Below, piece by piece: positions 1 through 5,882 of a stretch of 12,114 nucleotides of DNA. How positions within the stretch are numbered: position 1 is the first letter of the stretch; each line of letters begins with the position of its first letter. The DNA comes from an uncultured Treponema sp. (GTDB lineage Bacteria; Spirochaetota; Spirochaetia; Treponematales; Treponemataceae). The notes under the pieces were generated by a model that was given only the letters and a program-made list of their open reading frames with translations, was not told the origin of the DNA and searched no databases. Location of the stretch: NCBI GenBank assembly GCA_946538875.1, contig CAMNHD010000017.1, positions 1 to 12,114 of the forward strand. The letters are read 5' to 3'. The translations under genes and the position numbers were made by a program.

Positions 1-59
1 TGGTGCAAAGACTTGTGTTGACGTGGGCCGCAGGGTAAAACTGTTACCATTGCGGCAAT

Positions 60-84
60 TTATCCACAGGCCAGTTGTGGATAG
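60..84. promoter_or_regulatory. Inverted pair of DnaA-box-like 9-mers
   Basis: TTATCCACA at 60-68 equals the strict E. coli DnaA box. TGTGGATAG at 76-84 is the same box on the opposite strand with one mismatch at its outer base. Together they form an 8-bp inverted repeat (61-68 with 76-83) around a 7-nt spacer. The pair sits between the first and second iteron-like repeats. DnaA binding is inferred from the consensus only; a simple hairpin is the alternative reading. Confidence 0.45.
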
Positions 85-123
85 CCGGGCATAAACTGTT
101 ACTATCGCTCCGGCCTGGGCGGT

Positions 124-137
124 TTTGTCCGGACAAA
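124..137. repeat. 14-bp perfect palindrome TTTGTCCGGACAAA
   Basis: A perfect 14-bp palindrome centred at 130/131 overlaps the left edge of the third iteron-like repeat. Half of it (TTTGTCCGG) recurs at 337-345 as part of the inverted repeat copy. It could be a dimeric protein-binding site or the head-to-head edge of two repeat units. Confidence 0.6.
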
Positions 138-310
138 CTGTTACTATTCCGGCCGTCCCTCTCCCGGATAAACTGTTACCATTTTTAGACCTGTCTGAAA
201 GGCTTAGGCGGCTCCATACAGGCTGAATTCAGGGCTGTTTCTGGACAAAGTGTTACTAATTTTGTGCAGTTTTCTTCTATTATATAGCACTTTTTTAGCC
301 CAAAAAACTG

Positions 311-520
311 TTACCATTCAGTGTAATTAGTAACAGTTTGTCCGGCGGCTTTTTCCTTACGGTCTATTCTTCTGCGTGGAGCATATCTCTTTTTATAGGG
401 TTTGTAAACCTGCTCAAAACGTGTGTTTTCTGTCCGGTACTTACCCGCTTTCCGCCACTGCGCTTCCGCTCCGGCCAGCCGTCCCGCCGTGCGTGCCGTC
501 TGTCTGGGGCTGCGCCCCAT
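311..520 (-). pseudogene. Possible 3' remnant of a mobile-element protein (very uncertain)
   Basis: A minus-strand frame of 69 codons from an ATG at 520 runs to a TAA at 311-313, and stays open further upstream to about 585 without a clear start or ribosome-binding site. The product is rich in Arg and Lys, with a segment KPYKKRYAPRRR about two thirds of the way along, as in the basic tails of some transposases. The last ten or so codons and the stop are made by the terminal repeats (305-345), which is how an insertion-sequence transposase often ends against its terminal repeat. No DDE motif or HTH domain remains and the rest of the gene is absent. I do not recognise the family; it may be a chance frame across GC-rich repeat sequence. 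Confidence 0.22.
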
Positions 521-545
521 GGCTCCAATCGGGGCTATGCGCCTG
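444..545 (-). repeat. GC-rich palindromic repeat, possible relative of the one at 4261-4402
   Basis: The stretch contains a hairpin (GGGGC at 506-510, loop tgc, GCCCC at 514-518). Read on the minus strand it has TAGCCCCGATTGGAG starting at 537 and CGGAAAGCGGG starting at 454. Both words have close counterparts in the later intergenic gap (TAACCCCGATTGTAG at 4277 and CGGAAAGCGGG at 4360) at the same 83-base distance. The sequence between the two words does not align well, so relationship is suggested rather than shown. Confidence 0.4.
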
Positions 546-618
546 ATCCCCTCTGTCTTTAGTGAAAGCTGATTTCCGGGGATTTATGTTATTCCCTATA
601 GAATTTTACACTTTAATC

Positions 619-647
619 TGATATACTTTTCCGAATAAAGTTAAGGG
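619..647 (+). promoter_or_regulatory. Extended -10 promoter and RBS for the AAA-ATPase-like gene
   Basis: TGATATACT at 619-627 is a good extended -10 (TGn plus TATACT). No convincing -35 hexamer lies 16-18 bp upstream, as is usual for extended -10 promoters. Transcription would begin near 633-635. AAGGG at 643-647 lies 8 nt before the ATG at 656 and serves as the ribosome-binding site, which supports that start. The surrounding 560-655 is AT-rich, in contrast to the GC-rich sequence before it. Confidence 0.5.
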
Positions 648-655
648 TTATTAAA

Positions 656-2278
656 ATGGGTGATTTGATTGAAGAAATAGATGCTGTCGAGCCTGAGGTG
701 TCGGGCGAGAACCTTGTGCAGGATGTTTCAGTGGCTGCAAAGTTTCCTGTAGGTGTTCAGGATTTTGAGAAGCTCAGGGAAGAGGGCTACTTTTATGTGG
801 ACAAGACTTCCTATATCTACCGCCTTGTTCAGGAGGGCAGCTTTTACTTTTTCTGCAGGCCGCGTTATTTTGGAAAGTCACTGCTGCTTTCTACAATGGA
901 GGCTTACTTTAGGGGAAGGCAGGATCTCTTTGAGGACCTGGACATTGCTTCGCTTGAGACTTCCTGGCAGGAGTATGCTGTCATCCGCCTTGATTTTTCC
1001 ACAGACATTTTTTCCCATGAAGGGGTTCTTGAAAACTTCATAGATTCTATGCTGCGCTCCCATGAGGAGACATACGGTATTGAGGCTTCCCGGGCTTCTT
1101 ACCCGCAGCGCCTTGAGAGGATCATCCGCAGTGCCTACGAGGCAAGCGGCAAACCCGTGGTGGTTCTGGTTGACGACTATGACAAGCCTATACTTGACGC
1201 GGCTTTTTCTCCTCTTGAGACTAGCAACAAGGAAACTGTCAGGTCACTGCTCAGCGCTCTTAACGGAAACGACTATTACCTCAAATTTGTATTCATCACC
1301 GGCATCACTAAATTTGAAAGCGTGAACATCTTCAACGGTTCCTCACAGGCGCGTGATATCTCCATGAGCGGCGACTATAGGGATATGTGCGGTTTCCTGC
1401 CTTCCGACATGGAGGCTGTGTGCGGTTCCGAAACCATAGAACTTTTGGAGGCTATGTACGGCGGCTACCGTTTTTCACGTGTGTTTGACTCCGGGGACAA
1501 GGCGCTTCTCAATCCGTTCAGTGTGCTCAATGCACTGGCCAACGGTGACTTCAGGCCTTACTGGCTGCAGACTGGTGTTCCCGGTATGCTGGTCAAGATG
1601 CTTGTTGCTTCTGGTTACGACCTATTCAATATTCTGGGAGGAGTGCAGGTGGATGCGGACGACCTTATGGAATACCGCTGGACTGACACCGACATGACTT
1701 CCCTTGTTTACCAGACGGGTTATCTTACTGTGTCCAGCTATGACGGAAGGGACAATCTCCTTACGCTCTCCCTGCCGAACAGCGAAGTTGCCACGGGCTT
1801 TTACAAGAGCCTTCTCCCTTATTTTACAAGAATCGGTTCGCTGAGCCGTGCCGGTTCCCAGATTGCAATGTTCCGCCGCTTTTTGTGCAGCGGTGACACC
1901 AGTTCTTTTGTAAACCATTTTGTACAGGCGTTTGCGGATGCAAAGTCTCTCAAGGAAAGAAAGCTTGATTCTGAGTATGCACTCAGGGTTGCCCTTCATG
2001 CTGTGGTGAGACTGACAGGTTTCCGCGTTGATTCTGCGTCTCCCACCGATGTGGTGGTCCGTGTTCCTCTGAGCGATGGAGGAATGCATTACATTTTCTG
2101 TCTGCGGATGGACAAGGGGCTTCTGCTTGAGGATGTGGTCCAGGATGCAATGGCACGCATAGAGCAGAAGGACTATGAGTCCATTTATCCGCCGTTCGGG
2201 GAAGATGTCAGGATCCGTAAGCTTGTGATGGTGTTCAGTTCAAAAGATGCTTCCTTGGTTGGATGGAAGGAAGAGTAG
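656..2278 (+). CDS. AAA-ATPase-like protein with degenerate PD-(D/E)XK nuclease domain
   Basis: This 540-aa protein has the layout of the AAA-ATPase-like family (PF09820) joined to a C-terminal PD-(D/E)XK nuclease-like domain (PF08011 type), common and multicopy in gut anaerobes. The family hallmark 'FPxGxxDFxxLxxxGYxYVDKT' is seen at residues 30-51. The P-loop-like motif RPRYFGKSLLLS is at 68-79 (family usual RPRRFGKS), the Walker B-like VVVLVDDYDKP at 168-178 (usual DEYDKP), and a conserved FITGITKF at 213-220. Near the C-terminus the nuclease signature, normally D...E-x-K, reads D465 and then F-C-L-R at 481-484, so the catalytic Glu and Lys appear replaced. Length is normal and the frame is intact. 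It has its own promoter and lies 10 nt before the acyl-CoA synthetase, so the two may be co-transcribed. The biological role of this family is not established; with the nuclease pair missing, an ATP-dependent non-catalytic role or decay is possible. Confidence 0.85.
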   Translation: MGDLIEEIDAVEPEVSGENLVQDVSVAAKFPVGVQDFEKLREEGYFYVDKTSYIYRLVQEGSFYFFCRPRYFGKSLLLSTMEAYFRGRQDLFEDLDIASLETSWQEYAVIRLDFSTDIFSHEGVLENFIDSMLRSHEETYGIEASRASYPQRLERIIRSAYEASGKPVVVLVDDYDKPILDAAFSPLETSNKETVRSLLSALNGNDYYLKFVFITGITKFESVNIFNGSSQARDISMSGDYRDMCGFLPSDMEAVCGSETIELLEAMYGGYRFSRVFDSGDKALLNPFSVLNALANGDFRPYWLQTGVPGMLVKMLVASGYDLFNILGGVQVDADDLMEYRWTDTDMTSLVYQTGYLTVSSYDGRDNLLTLSLPNSEVATGFYKSLLPYFTRIGSLSRAGSQIAMFRRFLCSGDTSSFVNHFVQAFADAKSLKERKLDSEYALRVALHAVVRLTGFRVDSASPTDVVVRVPLSDGGMHYIFCLRMDKGLLLEDVVQDAMARIEQKDYESIYPPFGEDVRIRKLVMVFSSKDASLVGWKEE

Positions 2279-2288
2279 GGGAGGAATT

Positions 2289-4247
2289 ATGTTCGACAAA
2301 TCTCGGATAGATAATACACTTGGCAAAACTTTGCCCAAGCTTCTGCAGCTCAAGCGTCAGGAATGCCCGGACGTAACGCTTCAGGCCTGCAAGAATGAGC
2401 ATGGACGCTTTGACCGCTACAGCTACACCTATGTCTATGAGCGTGTGGTGGAGCTTGCCTGTGCGCTCAAGGAATTCGGAATCAAGAAGGGTGATCTTGT
2501 CGGTATTATGGCTGACAACCGGCGTGAGTGGATGGTCACCGACTTTGCCCTGCTTAGTCTTGGTGCCGCCGATGTTCCCCGTGGCTGCGACTCCATGGGT
2601 GTGGAGATACGCTTTATCCTGAACTATGCCGGCTGCAGGGTTTCCTTCTTTGAGAATCCGCGTCAGTTTGAGAAAGTGATGGAGAATCCTGCTGAGGTTC
2701 CTGAACTCAAGGACGCGATACTCTTTGACCCGCCGGACAAGGAACTTGTGCAGAGGGCAAGCGAAGCCGGTATCACTGTGCACTGCTTTACCGACTTTGA
2801 GATTAAGGGACGCCATGCCACCAAGGCCCAGAAGCAGGCGGTTGAGGCCGGTATGGATGAGATAAAGCCTGACGATCTTGCCACAATCATCTTTACTTCA
2901 GGAACAACGGGAACCCCCAAGGGCGTAATGCTCACCCATGACAATTACATAACTCAGTGCGAGGTCTGCGGTTCGGTGCTGGTGGATGCCAAGGAAGGCG
3001 ACCTGTGGCTTTCCGTTCTTCCGGTCTGGCACTCCTTTGAGCGCGCGTTCAATTATATGGTGATTGCGCTTAACGGAGGCTTTGCTTATTCCAAGCCGGT
3101 GGCCAGCAGGATTCTTGCTGACATGCAGGTGGTTCAGCCGCAGTGGATGTGCGGAGTTCCGCGCCTTTTCGAGGCAATTGCCCAGGGCGTGGAGCGCGAG
3201 ATGCGCAGCAGGGGAGGGTGGTCTTACACCTTCTACAAACTGTTCATCGCACTTGGCCGGAACTATTCATGGGCGCGTGACCGTGTGCGCGGTCTGGTGT
3301 GCCACTACAAGAAGTATCCCAGGGCCTTTGATTTTATATGCGGAATGATTCCCTTTGCGCTTTTGTTCCTGCCTCATCTTGCGGGTGAGTTTTTGTTCTA
3401 CAGGAAGATAAGGGCCAAGCTTGGCGGAAGGATGGTTGCGGCGATTTCCGGCGGCGGTGCACTGCAGGGTGCCACTGATGCATTTTATCATGCAATCGGA
3501 TTCAATCTGCTGGAAGGCTACGGCATGACCGAGACGGCTCCTGTTCTGTCTGTGCGCAACTCCGGTAAGCCCCGCTTTGGATGTGTGGGTGAAGTTTTCC
3601 CATGTGCGGAAATCAAGATTGTTGCAGAAAAGGACGGACAGATTGTTTCCAGTGAACCTCTTCCTCCTGGAAAGAGGGGTATTGTCATGGCCCGTGGAAG
3701 GCAGATAATGAAGGGGTACTATAAGCGGCCTGATCTTACTGCCCAGATCATAGACTCTGACGGCTGGCTCAATACCGGAGACCTTGGCATGCTGAGCCAG
3801 GATTACGAAATCAAGATTGTGGGCCGTGCAAAGGATACAATTGTTCTGCTTGGCGGTGAGAACATAGAGCCTGTGGTTATAGAGAATGCTGTAAAGAAGT
3901 CCCTTTACATAGAGAACGCAGTTGTTCTTGGACAGGACAAGAAATTTGTCAGCGCACTGATTGTTCCTCAGAAGGATGCGGTCGAGGCTTTTGCGGCGGA
4001 GAACCACATTGTGTATGACAGTTACGATTCCCTGCTGGACTCCACAGAAATAAAGAGTCTCATGCAGCAGGAGATTGATTCAAATGTCAGTGCAAAGACA
4101 GGCTTCCGTTCATGCGAACGCATTGCGAACTTCCATATTCTGCACCACAGTTTTGAAATCGGCAGGGAGATGAATTCCAAGCAGGAGCTTATGCGTCACA
4201 AGATTGTAAAGCTCTATGCAAAGGAAATAAAGAAGCTGTTCAAATAG
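2289..4247 (+). CDS. AMP-forming long-chain fatty acid:CoA ligase (FadD15-like)
   Basis: The 652-aa protein activates fatty acids with ATP and CoA through an acyl-adenylate, feeding phospholipid synthesis or fatty-acid turnover. Adenylate-forming motifs are in order: the P-loop TSGTTGTPKG at 203-212, the GYGMTETAP motif at 410-418, GWLNTGDLG with the ribose-binding Asp at 498, and the hinge motif GRAKDTIVLLGGENIEP at 512-528. A hydrophobic stretch at about 347-371 (FDFICGMIPFALLFLP...) is typical of this long bacterial and eukaryote-like class and suggests membrane association. I chose the ATG at 2289 because GGGGAGG (2278-2284) lies just upstream; an in-frame ATG at 2247 lies inside the previous gene and has no such site. 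The C-terminal segment is MNSKQELMRHK where relatives have a Thr-x-x-Lys-x-Lys-Arg pattern, so the usual catalytic Lys may be displaced. Chain-length preference cannot be read from sequence. Confidence 0.93.
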   Translation: MFDKSRIDNTLGKTLPKLLQLKRQECPDVTLQACKNEHGRFDRYSYTYVYERVVELACALKEFGIKKGDLVGIMADNRREWMVTDFALLSLGAADVPRGCDSMGVEIRFILNYAGCRVSFFENPRQFEKVMENPAEVPELKDAILFDPPDKELVQRASEAGITVHCFTDFEIKGRHATKAQKQAVEAGMDEIKPDDLATIIFTSGTTGTPKGVMLTHDNYITQCEVCGSVLVDAKEGDLWLSVLPVWHSFERAFNYMVIALNGGFAYSKPVASRILADMQVVQPQWMCGVPRLFEAIAQGVEREMRSRGGWSYTFYKLFIALGRNYSWARDRVRGLVCHYKKYPRAFDFICGMIPFALLFLPHLAGEFLFYRKIRAKLGGRMVAAISGGGALQGATDAFYHAIGFNLLEGYGMTETAPVLSVRNSGKPRFGCVGEVFPCAEIKIVAEKDGQIVSSEPLPPGKRGIVMARGRQIMKGYYKRPDLTAQIIDSDGWLNTGDLGMLSQDYEIKIVGRAKDTIVLLGGENIEPVVIENAVKKSLYIENAVVLGQDKKFVSALIVPQKDAVEAFAAENHIVYDSYDSLLDSTEIKSLMQQEIDSNVSAKTGFRSCERIANFHILHHSFEIGREMNSKQELMRHKIVKLYAKEIKKLFK

Positions 4248-4260
4248 GCGTCGCTTACCG

Positions 4261-4402
4261 GGCGGACCGAAACGGCTAACCCCGATTGTAGGGGCGCACG
4301 GCTCACGTGAGTGGGACGTGCGTTGCGGAAGGCGTTCTGCGCCTTGCGCAAGGAACCCCCGGAAAGCGGGGACCTTGAGACAAGTGTCTCTGCGCAGTGC
4401 GC
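4261..4402. repeat. Hairpin-dense GC-rich intergenic element
   Basis: This stretch after the acyl-CoA synthetase packs consecutive inverted repeats: CCCC/GGGG (4280-4283 with 4291-4294); CGCACG/CGTGCG (4295-4300 with 4317-4322) enclosing the palindrome CTCACGTGAG (4302-4311); AAGGCG/CGCCTT (4329-4334 with 4340-4345); the 12-bp palindrome CCTTGCGCAAGG (4342-4353); CCCCG/CGGGG with a GAAAG loop (4357-4371); and GAGACA/TGTCTC (4377-4390). None is followed by a T run, so it is not a standard intrinsic terminator. It is more GC-rich than its flanks. It resembles a dispersed palindromic (REP/BIME-like) element or a structured transcript tail. The rest of the gap, to the promoter at 4458, shows nothing else. 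Confidence 0.6.
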
Positions 4403-4457
4403 TGAATGCATGTCTGTTTTGAATGCGGTTCGTTCCGGATAAAAAAAATGCCCCCGA

Positions 4458-4486
4458 TTGCTTAACTGAAAAAAAAGGTGTATAGT
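4458..4486 (+). promoter_or_regulatory. Sigma70-type promoter for the antiporter gene
   Basis: TTGCTT at 4458-4463 and TATAGT at 4481-4486 are separated by exactly 17 bp, a close match to the sigma70 consensus, with an A-tract in the spacer. Transcription would begin near 4492-4494. This places the in-frame ATG at 4478 upstream of the likely transcript start and supports translation from 4526. Confidence 0.65.
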
Positions 4487-4525
4487 TTGGGGCACAAATC
4501 AACAGGAAATTTAGAAGGCTCATCA

Positions 4526-5815
4526 ATGGAAACGGTAAACATCCTTAAACAGCTGGCTATCATTATCATCTTTGCAAAAGTATTCGGACTTACGGCTCGT
4601 AAACTCAAGGCTCCCCAGGTGGCGGGCGAAATTGTTGCAGGTCTTATCATCGGCCCGAGTATTTTAAACTGGGTCAAACTGGATAGTTTTCTTGAGGGAA
4701 TGGCGGAAATCGGCGTGATCATGCTGATGTTCAATGCGGGGCTTGGAACCAATATCCAGGACCTTAAGAAGTCCGGACTCAAGGCGACTCTGATTGCATG
4801 TGCGGGTGTGTTCATTCCGCTAATCTGCGGCACCCTTCTGTTCATGGGATTCTACGGTTTTGACAAGATTGGTTCGGATAAGTTCTACAAGGCTCTGTTC
4901 ATCGGCACGATTCTTACGGCGACTTCGGTGAGCATTACGGTTCAGGCGCTCAAGGAACTGGGAAAACTTTCCTCTTTTGTGGGAACAACGATTGTGAGCA
5001 GTGCAATCATTGACGATGTAATCGGTATTCTCGTGCTCACTTTTGTGATTGGGCTCAATCCTGATGTGACCCAGGCGGGGAAGGGCAGCGGTGTCCTGAT
5101 GATTTTTGTAAAGACTGTGCTTTTCTTTGTGTTCGCATTTGTTGCGGGATTTTTGTTTTACAAGATTTTTAAATTTTACGAAAAGAAACACAGTCACACA
5201 AGGCGCATTCCTATTGTGGGTCTTGCGCTTGCGTTCAGCTTTTCTTATATTGCGCAGCATTTCTTTGGGGTTGCGGACATCACGGGCGCTTATGTTGCGG
5301 GTGTGATTCTCTGTTCTACAAAGGACTCTTCGTATATTTCGCGCAAGATGGACGTGAACTCTTACATGCTGTTCGGACCGGTGTTCTTTGCATGTATCGG
5401 TCTTAGAACGAACATCCGCAATGTGGACACTACGATTCTGCTTTTTGCAGTGGCTTTTGTTGTTGTGGGTATGCTGTCCAAGGTGATGGGCTGCGGTTCT
5501 ATGGCAAGGCTCTGCGGCTTTGGTACCAGCGACAGTCTGAAAATCGGCTGCGGCATGATGACCCGTGGAGAGGTTGCTCTTATTGTTGCCCAGCGCGGTC
5601 TGACCGAAGGGCTGCTGGAGGGTACTTTCTTTACGGCTGTGATTCTGCTTATAATAGTATCATCGGTGGTCACTCCGATTGTGCTCAAGGCGATTTATTC
5701 CAATGACGAAAAAAAGGCTTTGGCGGCGGGAGCTTCTGCTGCGCCTGTTCCTGCTGCGGGAAACTCGTCTGCTTCCGCTATGACTTCTGACGATGCCGGC
5801 GGTGCGGACAGATAG
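4526..5815 (+). CDS. CPA2-type Na+(K+)/H+ antiporter, membrane protein
   Basis: The 429-aa polytopic membrane protein exchanges a monovalent cation for protons, controlling internal pH and Na+ or K+ level. Family marks of the monovalent cation:proton antiporter-2 group (GerN/NapA/NhaS3-like) are APQVAGEIVAGLIIGPS at 29-45, FNAGLGTN at 69-76, TATSVSITVQAL at 131-142, the ion-binding Asp pair in AIIDDVIGI at 160-168, PVFFACIGL at 285-293 and MMTRGEVALIVAQRGL at 344-359. About 12 hydrophobic helices are visible. The C-terminal ~35 residues are Ala/Ser/Pro-rich and disordered; there is no TrkA-N/RCK regulatory domain as in KefB/KefC. The ATG at 4526 is preferred over 4478 because AGAAGG (4513-4518) precedes it and the predicted transcript starts between the two. 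The 'AGLE' Glu common in relatives is Gly here (residue 74). Ion specificity is not readable. Confidence 0.9.
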   Translation: METVNILKQLAIIIIFAKVFGLTARKLKAPQVAGEIVAGLIIGPSILNWVKLDSFLEGMAEIGVIMLMFNAGLGTNIQDLKKSGLKATLIACAGVFIPLICGTLLFMGFYGFDKIGSDKFYKALFIGTILTATSVSITVQALKELGKLSSFVGTTIVSSAIIDDVIGILVLTFVIGLNPDVTQAGKGSGVLMIFVKTVLFFVFAFVAGFLFYKIFKFYEKKHSHTRRIPIVGLALAFSFSYIAQHFFGVADITGAYVAGVILCSTKDSSYISRKMDVNSYMLFGPVFFACIGLRTNIRNVDTTILLFAVAFVVVGMLSKVMGCGSMARLCGFGTSDSLKIGCGMMTRGEVALIVAQRGLTEGLLEGTFFTAVILLIIVSSVVTPIVLKAIYSNDEKKALAAGASAAPVPAAGNSSASAMTSDDAGGADR

Positions 5816-5841
5816 TTTTGTAGAAAGGTCTGCTTGGCGGA

Positions 5842-5868
5842 CGGCCTGTGACATGCCGGGTGTTTTTT
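5842..5868 (+). terminator. Weak candidate intrinsic terminator after the antiporter
   Basis: CGGC (5842-5845) can pair with GCCG (5855-5858) around a 9-nt loop, followed after GGTG by six Ts at 5863-5868. The stem is only four base pairs and the T run is offset, so termination would be partial at best. It may let some transcripts run into addB, for which I see no clear promoter in the 67-bp gap. Confidence 0.25.
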
Positions 5869-5882
5869 AAGGGGGAACTGGT

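Larger units (their letters stand above)
38..345. repeat. Iteron-like array of seven AAACTGTTACYAT repeats
   Basis: Six direct copies of a 13-bp motif close to AAACTGTTACYAT start at 38, 93, 135, 170, 247 (variant AAAGTGTTACTAA) and 305. An inverted copy lies at 328-345. Several copies are preceded by CCGG or GGA(C/T), giving a fuller consensus near CCGGACAAACTGTTACYAT. The 18 bp at 129-146 are repeated exactly, in inverse orientation, at 328-345. Start-to-start spacing is irregular (55, 42, 35, 77 and 58 bp). The last direct copy and the inverted copy can pair as a 10-bp stem (305-314 with 330-339). Such arrays are known as transposase-binding repeats at insertion-sequence ends (for example the IS21 family), as plasmid iterons, or as operator arrays; the sequence alone does not decide which. 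Confidence 0.85.

Noticed and set aside
38..345. CRISPR array
   Set aside because: Repeats are only 13-18 bp, spacing varies from 35 to 77 bp, one copy is inverted, and no cas genes are present apart from the Cas4-like fold of AddB, which is explained by addAB.
338..562. 74-codon + strand frame across the first gap
   Set aside because: It crosses the inverted iteron copy and the GC-rich palindromic element, has no ribosome-binding site, and its product looks like no known small protein.
1622..2089. 155-codon minus-strand frame
   Set aside because: It lies wholly inside the AAA-ATPase-like gene, whose frame carries recognisable motifs; it is a shadow of that gene.
2247..2288. Upstream in-frame ATG for the acyl-CoA synthetase
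   Set aside because: It overlaps the previous gene and lacks a ribosome-binding site, while the ATG at 2289 follows a strong purine-rich site.
4357..4390. Intrinsic terminator for the acyl-CoA synthetase
   Set aside because: The CCCCG/CGGGG and GAGACA/TGTCTC hairpins are not followed by a T run, so they do not meet the usual form.
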